Shown in pieces: positions 23,900 to 33,829 of a stretch of DNA of 64,000 nucleotides. The translations under genes and the position numbers were made by a program. Position 1 is the first letter of the stretch. Each line of letters begins with the position of its first letter. This DNA comes from Actinoallomurus sp963823735. Lineage in GTDB: Bacteria > Actinomycetota > Actinomycetes > Streptosporangiales > Streptosporangiaceae. Where the stretch lies: positions 1,984,001-2,048,000 of the forward strand of contig CAWGMO010000001.1 of assembly GCA_963823735.1 (NCBI GenBank). Reading direction: 5' to 3'. The notes below the pieces were generated by a model. It was not told the origin of the DNA. It was given only the letters and a program-made list of their open reading frames with translations, and searched no databases.

Positions 23900-23914
23900 G
23901 TGCGAATATCGCAC
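23900..23914 (+). promoter_or_regulatory. Palindromic operator at the start of the XRE-ImmA gene
   Basis: GTGCGA-ATA-TCGCAC, six-base perfect arms, ending two bases before ATG 23916. Its place, over the start of a gene encoding a DNA-binding antitoxin-type protein and without a ribosome-binding site, suggests autorepression of a leaderless transcript. Confidence 0.6.
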
Positions 23915-23915
23915 T

Positions 23916-24998
23916 ATGGAGGAGACGCGGTCATGGCTTGAGGTGGGGCGGCGTGTACGCGAGTCCCGCATCGCCGCCGGTTTGTCCCAGGAGGACTTGG
24001 GGCAAAAGGTCGGACTCGGTCGTACGATGATCGCGAAGATCGAATCCGGGAAGAGGGAGGTGGACGCCCTCGAACTCGGACGGCTCGGTCAAACGCTGGG
24101 TCTTCCGCTGGCTCACTTTCTGGCAAGACCTCCTTCGGTGCTCTCGCATCGTTCCGAGCTTTCAGAAGACACCGCAAGTGACGTGGCAGGGCGGTCGTAT
24201 CGCCTCGACGCTTCGTTGCAGGCGTGGTTGGCGGACATCCGCCAGTTGGTCGCCATCGGCACGCTCGCAGTGCCTGATCTTCGAAGCGGTGCGGCGCCCG
24301 TCGAGGGCCATGAGTCGGCTCTTGAGGCCGCGCGGTGGGTGCGCGGTGAACTCAAGCTGGACCTAGGTCCTATCGATTCTCTCCTGAGGGTCTGCGAAGA
24401 CATGGGGCAGTTCGTCGCGGTGGTGGACATGCCAGGCGACGGCGCTTCCTTGATCGATGGCGAGATCGCCGCGGCCGTGGTGAGCGTGACCGGTGATCCT
24501 GGTCGGCGTCGAACGACGGCGGCGCACGAGCTGGGGCATTTCGTTCTCCAGGATGAGTACTCCAATGACCTGGGAATTCATGCTTCGCGAGACGACCGCG
24601 AGAAGGTGATCAACAGTTTCGCGGCCGAGCTTTTGTTGCCCGCGGCTGTGGTGAAACAGCATGCGGTCGGGAATTCCTGCTCGCGAGAAGAGCTGATCAG
24701 ACTGGCGGCCATCTACCGAACGTCATGGACGCTTGCCGTCAACCAGGCCGTACGCGCGGGTGTCGGAGAGTGGTCGCTCAGCCGAAACCGGCCAACGCGG
24801 GCGGAGCTGTTGGAGGCCGTAGGCTGGGCTCCGCAGCCCGATCTGGAGTCGGTGCGGGTCCCTCCGGCGTTCGCCCAGGCGGTTCTCGAGGCGTGGCGGC
24901 GCTCGATGATCACATCGGAGAGGGCCATCGAGATGATGCGCGGCGAGTTGTCGATCTCGGACCTCCCCGTTCGTGAGGAATCCGACGTCGAGCCATGA
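23916..24998 (+). CDS. XRE HTH-ImmA/IrrE metalloprotease fusion (antitoxin-like)
   Basis: 360 residues. An XRE helix-turn-helix occupies about residues 8-65 (VRESRIAAGLSQEDLGQKVG, RTMIAKIESGKREVDALE). A COG2856 (ImmA/IrrE) zinc-protease domain has AAHELGHFVLQDEYSND, with His204, Glu205 and His208, followed by a helical tail. Such fusions act as DNA-binding regulators that can cleave a repressor or partner, and are often paired with a toxin. The stop overlaps the PIN gene (ATGA). G+C is visibly lower than in the surroundings, indicating transfer. A GTG at 23898 would lie within the palindrome region, so ATG 23916 is preferred. Confidence 0.92.
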   Translation: MEETRSWLEVGRRVRESRIAAGLSQEDLGQKVGLGRTMIAKIESGKREVDALELGRLGQTLGLPLAHFLARPPSVLSHRSELSEDTASDVAGRSYRLDASLQAWLADIRQLVAIGTLAVPDLRSGAAPVEGHESALEAARWVRGELKLDLGPIDSLLRVCEDMGQFVAVVDMPGDGASLIDGEIAAAVVSVTGDPGRRRTTAAHELGHFVLQDEYSNDLGIHASRDDREKVINSFAAELLLPAAVVKQHAVGNSCSREELIRLAAIYRTSWTLAVNQAVRAGVGEWSLSRNRPTRAELLEAVGWAPQPDLESVRVPPAFAQAVLEAWRRSMITSERAIEMMRGELSISDLPVREESDVEP

Positions 24999-25540
24999 CC
25001 AACGCAGAGCAGCTCTCGGCCCTGGTGTTCGATTGCACGTGCCTTAGTCATTTCGCGCTCGCTGATCGCCTTGATGTACTCCGGGATCTCTACATGGGAC
25101 GCCCCTGTCACACCACTCATGTGGTTCGCGCAGAATTGCGCAAGGGGGCGGACAAGTATCCAGCGCTGATGCACGCTTTGAATCTGGACTGGCTCGTCAT
25201 CGAGAGACTGAACACGCTTGAGGAACTGGAATGCTTCGTCAGGTGGGGACAGCGGCTCGGCTCGGGGGAGCGGAACCTGGGAGAGGCGAGCGTCTTTTCG
25301 GCGGCCGAACTGCTCGGAGCGATCGCGATCACGGATGACCAGGATGCCGTACGAGTAGGGCGAAAGTATGGCCTGAATGTTCATGGCACGCTGTGGCTGC
25401 TCAGTAACGCGTGCAGGAACGGAAAGCTTACCGAGGTCAATGTCGCCAACTTGGTCGACGCGCTGAGACATACCGGTATGCGTTTACCGTGCAGCGGCGG
25501 CGAATACGCTGGGTGGGCACGAAGTAACGGCCTACTCTGA
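24995..25540 (+). CDS. PIN-domain protein, probable toxin partner
   Basis: 181 residues of PIN/DUF3368-like type. First acidic site LVFDCTCLSHFALADRL (Asp13); the middle GERNLGEASVFSAAELL supplies the Glu; AIAITDDQDAVRVGRKYG holds the last aspartates. PIN domains are Mg-dependent RNases and serve as toxins (VapC-type). It is translationally coupled to the XRE-ImmA gene, matching the XRE-COG2856 plus PIN pairing predicted as a toxin-antitoxin type. The order, with regulator first, fits type II modules. Confidence 0.82.
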   Translation: MTNAEQLSALVFDCTCLSHFALADRLDVLRDLYMGRPCHTTHVVRAELRKGADKYPALMHALNLDWLVIERLNTLEELECFVRWGQRLGSGERNLGEASVFSAAELLGAIAITDDQDAVRVGRKYGLNVHGTLWLLSNACRNGKLTEVNVANLVDALRHTGMRLPCSGGEYAGWARSNGLL

Positions 25541-25717
25541 AGGTTCACCCAGCGAGGGCGTGTGAGGCTGTCCGAAACCAGCGCGTTCCTGTGCAGTAAA
25601 TGTGCAGATAGCGAACTATGTCTTGATCCAACAGTCACTTTGGCGTATCTCTGAACGGATCCGCCGAAGAAGGGCCACAACCGCGTCCGGTGTGCCCGTG
25701 AATGTTGGAGGCAGTAA

Positions 25718-28700
25718 GTGCGATTCCGCCACCGGGCGCTCGCGGTTGGTGCGTGCCTGGCCGTGGCCCTCACGGCCGCCCCCGCCGTGCAGGCCAGGCC
25801 GCAGCCGAAGGCCGCCACGCCCATCTACCTGGACACCCACTACACGTTCGAAGAGCGCGCCGCCGACCTCGTGTCGCGTATGACGCTCACCGAGAAGGCC
25901 CAGCAGCTCAGTACCAACAGCGCGCCCGCGATCCCTCGCCTGGGCGTGCAGCAGTACACGTACTGGAGCGAAGGCCAGCACGGCGTCAACACCCTCGGCG
26001 CCGACAACGACCACGGGGACGCGCAGGGTGGTGTGCCCGCGACGAGCTTCCCCACGAACTTCGCGACGTCCATGTCCTGGGACAAAGATCTCATGTACCA
26101 GGAGACCGGCGCGATCTCCGACGAGGCGCGCGGGTTCCTCGACAAGTCGCTGTGGGGGAACGCCCACAACAACCTCGGGCCCTCCAAGGACGACTACGGC
26201 TCGCTGACGTTCTGGGCGCCGACCGTGAACCTCGACCGTGACCCCCGCTGGGGGCGCAACGACGAGGCGTTCGGTGAGGACCCCTACCTCGTGGGCCAGA
26301 TGGCGGGCGCGTTCGTCAACGGGTACCAGGGGCAGAGTGCGGACGGGACGCCGCAGACGCCGTACCTCAAGGTCGCCGCGACGGCCAAGCACTACGCGCT
26401 GAACGACGTCGAGAACCAGCGTACGGGGATCAGCTCCGACGTCGACGACAAGACGCTGCGGGAGTACTACACGGCCCAGTTTCGCAGCCTGATCGAGGAC
26501 GCGCACGTGTCCGGGCTGATGACGTCGTACAACGCCATCAACGGGACGCCCGCCGTCGCGGACACCTACACCGTCAACGAGCTCGCGCGGCGCACCGACG
26601 GGTTCGGCGGGTACATCACCTCGGACTGTGGCGCGATCGGCACCACGTACAGGACGCCGCCGGACGGGCACGACTGGGCGCCGCCGGGATGGACGACCGA
26701 CCACAAGGGCGACAACGCCACCTGGACGAACTCCGGCACCGGCGGGACGGTCGGCGGGCGCGCCGGTGGGCAGGCGTACGCGCTGCGCGCCGGCACCGCG
26801 CTCAACTGCACCGGCGGTGAGAACGGCCCGCAGTACATCCAGGAGGCGATCCAGGCCGGGATCCTGAGCGAGGGCGTCGTCGACACCGCGCTCGTCAAGA
26901 TTTTCACGATCCGGATGCGCACGGGTGAGTTCGACCCGGCGGGCGACGTGGCGTACACGAAGATCACCAAGGCCGAGCTGCAGAGCCCCGCGCACCAGGA
27001 CCTGGCGGAGAAGGTCGCCGCGAACGACCTGGTGCTGCTGAAGGACGACAACGCCCTGCTCCCCGCCGACGCCGCCAAGCTGAACAAGGTCGTGATCCTC
27101 GGCGACCTGGCGAACAAGGTCACCCTCGGCGGTTACTCCGGCGAGCCGTCGAAGCAGGTCAACGCCGTCCAGGGCATCACCGCGGCGGTAAAGCGGAAGA
27201 ACCCCGGCGCCGACGTGGTCTTCGACGCGGCCGGCACCTCCAGTACGGCCGGCGGCGCGGCGACGCTCAGCGCGCAGACGCAGGACGACATCAGGACCGC
27301 CGACCTCGTCGTGGTCTTCGTCGGCACCGACGACGCCGTCGCCCACGAGGGCCAGGACCGTACGAGCCTGAATCTGCCCGGCAACTACCGGTCCCTGATC
27401 GACCAGACGACCGCGCTCGGCAACTCCAAGATGGCCCTGGTCGTGCAGGCGAACGGGCCGGTGAAGATCGACGACGTGCAGGGCAGGTTCCCGGCGGTGC
27501 TGTTCAGCGGGTACAACGGCGAGAGCCAGGGCGCCGCGCTCGCGAGCGTCCTGCTCGGTGACCAGAACCCCAGCGGCCACCTGAACTTCACCTGGTACAA
27601 GGACGACTCCCAGCTTCCCGCGATGTCCGACTACGACCTGACGGCGGCGGGTACGGGCGGCCTCGGCCGTACGTACCAGTACTTCACCGGCACCCCGACG
27701 TACCCGTTCGGCTACGGCAGGAGCTACAGCACGTTCGCGTACACGAACGTCACCACCGACCGGTCGACGGTCACCGCCGACGGCACCGTGGCCGTCGGTC
27801 TCGACGTCACCAACACAGGGTCCGTCCCGGGCGCGACCGTGGCGCAGCTCTACGCGGCCACGCCGTTCACCGTCGACGGCGTGGAGCTGCCGAAGAAGCG
27901 GCTCGCGGGCTTCGCCAAGACCGGCGTGCTCCAGCCCGGCGCCTCCCAGCACGTCTCGCTGAACGTCAAGGTCCAGGACCTGGCGTTCTGGGACCAGCAG
28001 CGGAACAAGGAGGTCGTCTACGACGGCGACTACGCGTTCCAGGTCGGGAGCAGCGCGAGCGACATCGCCGCCACCAAGACGGTGACCGTGACCGGCGCGC
28101 TGACGCCGAAGGTCCGGTACGTCACCGTCCAGCCGGAAGGTGTCATCTACAAGGCCGGCGACACCGTGGACCTGACCGGCAAGAACCGCTGGATCCAGGA
28201 CGACACCGGCCAGCAGCATGTAGCGGCCGACAACGTGGTCGAGGCCGCGAACAGCGACCAGTCCTTCGCGGACCTGTCGGGCAAGACCGTGGGGTACAGC
28301 AGCAGCGACACGAACGTCGCCACGGTCAGCGCGGCGGGCCTGGTCAAGGCGGTCGGGGACGGCGTCGCCACGATCAAGGTGACGGTGGACGGCGTGAGCG
28401 GCACGACGCCGATCGTCGTCGGCCACTCCCTGACGCTGACCGCGCCGCCGGTCGTCACGCCGGGCGAGGCCGCGACCGCGACGACCACGCTGACGAACGG
28501 CGGCGACACCGCCGCTCCAGAACGTCGCGATGACGCTGCCGGCGCCGGACGGCTGGACGGTGCAGGCGACCTCACCGGCGACGTTCGACAGTGTCGGCGC
28601 GGGCCAGACCGTGCACACGACCTGGTCCGTGACCGCACCGGCGGGCGCGACACCCGGCGGCCTGACGCTGGAGGCCGGTGCCACGTCCGACGGCGGAGCG

Positions 28701-29291
28701 GACCGGCACGCGGACACGCCCGTCTCGGTGCCGTACGCCTCGCGGTCCGCCGCGCTGAACAACACCGGCATCAGCGACGACGCCGACCCGTCGAAGGCGA
28801 ACTTCGACGGGGGAGGGCTCGGCTACTCCGCCCAGGCCCTCGCCGCGGCCGGCGTCTCGGGCACCGTCCAGCACGGCGGCCTCACCTTCGCCTGGCCGGC
28901 CACGCCCGGCACCCACGACAACATCGTCGCGGGCGGCCAGGCGATCGCGATGTCCGGTTCGGGCTCCAAGCTGGGCTTCCTCGGCTCCGCCGACTTCGGC
29001 GCGGCCGCCGGCACCGGGACGATCGTGTACACCGACGGCACCACGCAGCAGTACGCCCTGGCGTACAACGACTGGTGGGGGAGCAACGCCGCGCCCGGCA
29101 CCGAGGTCCTCGCCACCGCCCACTACATGAACACGCCCACGGGCAAGCAGACGCAGGACGTCAGCGTCTACTACGCCTCGGTGCCGCTGGCGGCGGGCAA
29201 GACCGTGCGGTACCTGATCCTCCCGAACATCAGCCAGGGGGTGAACAACGGCCAGATCGCGATGCACATCTTCTCGATCGCTACGGGCTGA
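25718..29291 (+). CDS. Secreted multidomain glycoside hydrolase family 3, frameshift near its C-terminal part
   Basis: GTG 25718 with GGAGG upstream. A signal peptide (VGACLAVALTAAPAVQA) is followed by a GH3 N-terminal barrel (TFWAPTVNLDRDPRWGRN, AATAKHYALNDVE). The nucleophile region is GFGGYITSDCGAI with Asp303. Next come the GH3 C-terminal domain (NDLVLLKDDNALLP, ADLVVVFVGTDD), an Fn3-like domain (YPFGYGRSYSTFAYTN), a bacterial Ig-like segment and a NEW3-type region. At about 28512-28517 the frame changes: PERRDDAAG is false, and LQNVAMTLPAP continues in another frame. One extra base accounts for it. The restored tail carries a beta-rich carbohydrate-binding-like domain to the stop at 29291. 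Likely a beta-xylosidase/beta-glucosidase on plant polysaccharide. Confidence 0.88.
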
Positions 29292-30741
29292 GGGGTTCGA
29301 GGAGCGCGATCATGGCGTCCTGGCCGAAGTGGCGGGCCCACCCCAGCGGTGTGGCCTCGAAGCGGGCGTCCAGGACGCCGGGGTCCGCGCCCAGTGAGAG
29401 CAGCAGGCGTGCCAGCTCCACGTCGCCGGTGAGGGCGGCGTGGTGCAGCGCGGTCTCCCAGGGCTGCTCGATGGGCGTGTCCGTACGGCCGCGCGCGCTC
29501 ACGTCGAAGCCGAGCCCGGCGAGCAGGGTGATCGCGTCGTGCCGGCCGTTCGCCGCGGCCCACACGATCAGGCCGGGCCGCGCGCGGCGCACCTCCGCGG
29601 CCAGGCCGGACAGGCGCTCCAGGGTGGCGCCGTCGCCACGGAGCGCCGCGGCCACGAACGCGTCGGCGGGCGTGAGCCGCGGCTCGTCCGCGCCGTGGGC
29701 GACGAGCCGCTCGACGACCTCGGTCTGGGCGTGCAGGGCCGCGCGCTCGGCGGGCGTACGGCCGTCGGCGAACGGCGAGCGCACGTCGACGCCGTGTTCG
29801 GCCAGCAGCGCGGCACGTGCGGCGAAGCCGTGGTCGATCGCCCAGCCGAGCTGTGACCGCAGCATCTCGGCGGGGGTGTCCAGGGCCTCGCCGAGGCGCG
29901 CCTTCCACGGGCCGCCGTCGCCGGAGCCCAGGCCGTAGCCGAACAGCAGCCGCAGGTGCTCGTCGTCGGGGCGGAACATCCGGTTGTACAGGGTCTGGCC
30001 GTCGTTGGGGTTCGCCCCGGCGTCGAGCAGCAGCCGGGCCAGCGCGGTCGCGTGCGGGTGCGGCGGCGTACGCTCCGAGCCCTGCTCGCCCTCGCCGAAC
30101 ACCCCCGTGAGCAGGGTGAACGGCGTCGGCAGGCCGCGCCACAGGTACCCCTCGTCGGGGTCGGCGCCCGCGTCGAGCAGCAGCCGCGCCGCCCGGAGCG
30201 TCGCCGCGCGCGGGAGCTCCAGGCGTGAGTAGGCCAGGTAGAACAGCGGCGACCAGTGGTTCGGGCCGCCGCGCCGCGTCGCGAGGGACCGGTCGCGCGC
30301 CAGCAGGGCGGCCACGGCGCGGTCGTCGGACGCGGCGGCGGCCGCCCAGACGCCGGAACCCGTCAGCCCCGGGTTCTCGGCGAGCACCTGGCGAGCCTCC
30401 GCCCACCGGCCCGGGTCGTCATCGGCGTACGTGAGGCAGGCCAGCCGGCAGAACCGGTCCGCCGGGCTCTCGAAGGCGGCGTCGGCGGCGCCGTCCCAGC
30501 GGTACTCGGTCACCACGTCGAGGTGGTGCTTGAGCCGGGGCCAGCTCGTGAACCCGCACTCGCGGGCGACGACGAACTGCGCCGCGCTGAGCGGGAACTC
30601 GGGGGTGACGGCGCCCGTACGGTGTTTCGCGACGAGGGCGAGAGCGCGCGGATCCCCGCCGCGCACGGCGCGTTGCAGGTCGCGCGCCCGCCGGCGCAGG
30701 TAGTCGAGGCTGGGGTTGTCGGGAAGCGAGATGGCCGCCAC
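29281..30741 (-). CDS. Ankyrin-repeat protein
   Basis: 486 residues from GTG 30741, selected because AAAGGAGG lies five bases upstream. At least six ankyrin repeats are visible (ATLRAARLLLDAGADPDEG, TALARLLLDAGANPNDG, ARAALLAEHGVDVRSPFADG, TEVVERLVAHGADEPRL, TALHHAALTGDVELARLLLS). No signal or membrane segment. The N-terminal SLDYLRRRARDLQRAVRGGD helix and GFTSWPRLKHHLD motif recur in actinomycete ankyrin proteins. Protein-binding role, partner unknown. Convergent with the GH3 gene; the stops overlap by 11 bases. Confidence 0.9.
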   Translation of the reverse strand: MAAISLPDNPSLDYLRRRARDLQRAVRGGDPRALALVAKHRTGAVTPEFPLSAAQFVVARECGFTSWPRLKHHLDVVTEYRWDGAADAAFESPADRFCRLACLTYADDDPGRWAEARQVLAENPGLTGSGVWAAAAASDDRAVAALLARDRSLATRRGGPNHWSPLFYLAYSRLELPRAATLRAARLLLDAGADPDEGYLWRGLPTPFTLLTGVFGEGEQGSERTPPHPHATALARLLLDAGANPNDGQTLYNRMFRPDDEHLRLLFGYGLGSGDGGPWKARLGEALDTPAEMLRSQLGWAIDHGFAARAALLAEHGVDVRSPFADGRTPAERAALHAQTEVVERLVAHGADEPRLTPADAFVAAALRGDGATLERLSGLAAEVRRARPGLIVWAAANGRHDAITLLAGLGFDVSARGRTDTPIEQPWETALHHAALTGDVELARLLLSLGADPGVLDARFEATPLGWARHFGQDAMIALLEPLSP

Positions 30742-30917
30742 GGCGACCTCCTTTCGTCCGCCTGATGTCCGCTTCTTCAGGCCGAAAGGAGGACGGAATG
30801 CCACCGATCTTCATCTCAGGTGGGCTGAGCCCTTCCCGCGGACCGGTGGCGTCCCGCACGCCTGACCGAACGATATCCCGGCGTTGCGCTGGCCGAAAGC
30901 GGGGAAGGCCCTAGGGC

Positions 30918-32273
30918 ATGCCCGTCGCCATCGCCCTGTTCACCGGGGATCTGCGCCTGCACGACAATCCCGTGCTGTGCGGCGCGCTGGGCGCGGCCGA
31001 CCAGGTGGTGCCGCTGTTCGTGATCGACGACGGGATCGGCGCGACGGGTTTCCCGTCGCCGAACCGCGCGGCCTTCCTCGCCGCGTCCCTGGCCGATCTC
31101 GACGCGTCGCTGCGGGAGCGCGGCGGGCGGCTCGTGCTGCGCTCGGGTGACGTCGTGGACGAGGTCTGCCGGGTCGCGGAGGAGACCGGCGCGGGCGAGG
31201 TGCACGTCGCGGCCGACGCCAGCGCCTACGCGCAGCGGCGCGAACACCGCCTGCGGGAGGCGCTGCCGAGACGCGAGCTCCACGTGCACGACGACGGGGT
31301 CTGCGCCGTGCCGCCGGGCGCGGTGACCCCTGCGGGCAAGGACCATTTCGCCGTTTTCACGCCTTATTTCCGTAAGTGGAGCGGGGTCGGCCTCCGCAAG
31401 CCGCTGGACGCCCCGGCCAGGATCGCGGTGCCCGGCGTACGCTCCGACCCGCTGCCCTCGGGGCCGGACCTGGCGCGCGGCGCCACCTCTCCCGGCCTGC
31501 CGGACGGCGGGGAGGGCCCGGCGCGGCGGCGCATGGAGGCGTGGCTCGGCGAGCCGCTCGACCGGTACGCCGACCTGCACGACGACCTGTACGCGGACGG
31601 CACATCGCGGCTGTCGCCGTACCTGCACTTCGGCTGCCTGTCCGCGAGTGAGCTGGTGAACCGGGCGCGGAGCCACGGCGGCGCGGGCGCGGACGCGTTC
31701 GTCCGCCAGGTGGCCTGGCGCGACTTCCACCGGCAGATGCTGGCCGACCGGCCCGCCGCCGCGCGGGAGGACTACCGGCCGCGCGGCGACACCTGGCGCG
31801 CGGACGAGGACGCCATCGCGGCCTGGCGCGAGGGCCGCACCGGATATCCGCTGGTGGACGCCGCGATGCGCCAGCTCGCCCACGAGGGCTGGATGCACAA
31901 CCGCGGCCGTCTGATCACCGCGAGCTTCCTCACCAAGACCCTGTACGCCGACTGGCGCGTGGGGGCGCGACACTTCCTGGACCTCCTCGTGGACGGCGAC
32001 GTGGCCAACAACCAGTTGAACTGGCAGTGGGTGGCCGGCACCGGCGCCTCCACGCGCCCAAACCAGGTGCTCAGCCCGCTCGTGCAGGCGCGGCGGTTCG
32101 ACCCGCGCGGCGACTACGTACGCCGCTGGGTGCCCGAGCTGGCCGGGATCGACGGGCCCGCCGCGCACCGGCCGTGGCTCCTGCCCGAGGCCGAGCGCCC
32201 GGACTACCCCGACCCGATCGTCGACCTGGGCGAGGGGCTCGAACGCTTCCGCCGGGCAAGGGGTGCGCGGTGA
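30918..32273 (+). CDS. phr: Deoxyribodipyrimidine photolyase
   Basis: 451 residues, a class I CPD photolyase. N-terminal antenna Rossmann domain (LFTGDLRLHDNPVL). The FAD domain has DGTSRLSPYLHFGCLSASEL, VRQVAWRDFHRQMLADRP, TGYPLVDAAMRQLAHEGWMH, GRLITASFLTKTLYADWRVG and NNQLNWQWVAGTGAS, which contribute the FAD pocket and the Trp electron-transfer chain. Repairs pyrimidine dimers using light. GTGA overlap with the next gene makes an operon. Confidence 0.96.
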   Translation: MPVAIALFTGDLRLHDNPVLCGALGAADQVVPLFVIDDGIGATGFPSPNRAAFLAASLADLDASLRERGGRLVLRSGDVVDEVCRVAEETGAGEVHVAADASAYAQRREHRLREALPRRELHVHDDGVCAVPPGAVTPAGKDHFAVFTPYFRKWSGVGLRKPLDAPARIAVPGVRSDPLPSGPDLARGATSPGLPDGGEGPARRRMEAWLGEPLDRYADLHDDLYADGTSRLSPYLHFGCLSASELVNRARSHGGAGADAFVRQVAWRDFHRQMLADRPAAAREDYRPRGDTWRADEDAIAAWREGRTGYPLVDAAMRQLAHEGWMHNRGRLITASFLTKTLYADWRVGARHFLDLLVDGDVANNQLNWQWVAGTGASTRPNQVLSPLVQARRFDPRGDYVRRWVPELAGIDGPAAHRPWLLPEAERPDYPDPIVDLGEGLERFRRARGAR

Positions 32274-33790
32274 GCACGCCGTCCAAGCGTCCCGCGCCGC
32301 TCTGCCTGGTCACCGGCGCGACCGGGTACATCGGCGGGCGGCTCGTGCCCCAGTTGCTCGACGCCGGATACCGGGTCCGCTGCGCGGCCAGGTCCCCGGA
32401 GAGGCTGCGCGACCAGCCCTGGCACGACCAGGTCGAGGTCGTACGCGCGGACCTGACCGACCCCGACGCGGCGCGCCGCGCCCTCGACGGGGTCAAGGTC
32501 GCCTACTACCTGATCCACGCCCTGGGCAGCGGGCGGGACTTCGGCGAACGCGACCGCCGTACCGCCGAGCTGTTCGCCTCGGCGGCCGAGGACGCGGGCG
32601 TACGCCGGATCGTCTACCTCGGCGGCCTGGGGCCGACCGAGGGCGAAGGGGTGTCGGAGCACCTGCGCTCACGCCGCGAGGTCGGCGACATCCTGCTGGC
32701 CTCCGCCGTGCCGGCGGCGGTGCTGCGGGCCGCGGTCGTGATCGGCTCCGGCTCGGTGTCGTTCGAGATGATGCGGTACCTCACCGAACGCCTGCCGGTG
32801 ATGGTCACGCCGAGTTGGGTGGGCAGCCGGATCCAGCCGATCGCCGTACGCGACGCGCTGCGCTACCTGGTCGGCTGCGCGTCGCTGCCGCCCGAGGTCG
32901 ACCGGGCCTTCGACATCGGCGGCCCGGACGTGCTGACGTACGAGGAGATGATGCGCAGGTACGCCGTCATCGCCCGGCTTCCCCGGCGCCTGATCCTCCC
33001 CGTCCCGGTGCTCTCGCCGCGCCTGTCCAGCCTGTGGGTCGGCCTCGTCACGCCGGTTCCGGGTGGCCTGGCGCGCCCGCTGGTGGAGTCGCTGCGCAAC
33101 GAGGTCGTCTGCGCGGAGCACGACATCGCCCAGTTCGTCCCTGACCCGCCGGAGGGGCTGATCGGCTTCGAAGAGGCCGTACGCCTGGCGCTGAAGCGCA
33201 TCGGCAACGCCGACGTCGCGACCCGATGGTCGTCGGCGTCGGTGCGGGGGGCACCGAGCGACCCGCTGCCGACCGACCCGGACTGGGCCGGCGGCAGCGT
33301 CTACACCGACATCCGCGAGTCGCCGGTGGAGGCGTCGCCGGAGGCGCTGTGGGCGGTGATCGAGGGCATCGGCGGCGAGCACGGCTGGTACTCCTGGCGT
33401 CTCGCCTGGGCCGTACGGGGTCTCGTCGACCGGCTGGCCGGCGGCGTCGGGCTGCGGCGCGGCCGTCGCGACCCGAACCACCTGCGCGTCGGCGACTCGC
33501 TGGACTTCTGGCGCGTCGAGGAGCTTCAGCACGGCCGCCTGCTGCGGCTGCGCGCGGAGATGCTGCTGCCCGGCCTCGCCTGGCTCGACCTGTCGGTGGA
33601 CATCCGGGAGGACCGCACGTGGTTCCGGCAGCGGGCGCTGTTCCACCCGCGCGGACTGCTCGGCCAGCTCTACTGGTGGTCGGTGTGGCCGTTCCACGGG
33701 ATCGTCTTCGGCCGGATGCAGCGCAACGTACGCCGCGCGGCCGAGACGGAGGGGCCGGCCACCCGCCCCGCCCTGTCCGGCAAGCGTTAA
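32270..33790 (+). CDS. NmrA-like SDR fused to DUF2867
   Basis: 506 residues from GTG 32270. An extended-SDR NAD(P)-binding domain (LCLVTGATGYIGGRLVPQLL, ADLTDPDAARRALDGVKVAY, GVRRIVYLGGLGP) covers about the first 300 residues. A DUF2867 domain follows (RESPVEASPEALWAVIEGIG to FHPRGLLGQLYWWSVWPFHG). Gene linkage to photolyase is common in actinomycetes and suggests a light or oxidative-stress operon, but the reaction is unknown. Confidence 0.93.
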   Translation: MSTPSKRPAPLCLVTGATGYIGGRLVPQLLDAGYRVRCAARSPERLRDQPWHDQVEVVRADLTDPDAARRALDGVKVAYYLIHALGSGRDFGERDRRTAELFASAAEDAGVRRIVYLGGLGPTEGEGVSEHLRSRREVGDILLASAVPAAVLRAAVVIGSGSVSFEMMRYLTERLPVMVTPSWVGSRIQPIAVRDALRYLVGCASLPPEVDRAFDIGGPDVLTYEEMMRRYAVIARLPRRLILPVPVLSPRLSSLWVGLVTPVPGGLARPLVESLRNEVVCAEHDIAQFVPDPPEGLIGFEEAVRLALKRIGNADVATRWSSASVRGAPSDPLPTDPDWAGGSVYTDIRESPVEASPEALWAVIEGIGGEHGWYSWRLAWAVRGLVDRLAGGVGLRRGRRDPNHLRVGDSLDFWRVEELQHGRLLRLRAEMLLPGLAWLDLSVDIREDRTWFRQRALFHPRGLLGQLYWWSVWPFHGIVFGRMQRNVRRAAETEGPATRPALSGKR

Positions 33791-33829
33791 GGCCTGTTTC
33801 GCCCGGCCGCGTGCTTCTACTCTTGGCGC

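Noticed and set aside
25616..28771. 1051-codon minus-strand frame opposite the GH3 gene
   Set aside because: Val/Arg/Gly-rich shadow without domains; the GH3 family blocks are on the plus strand.
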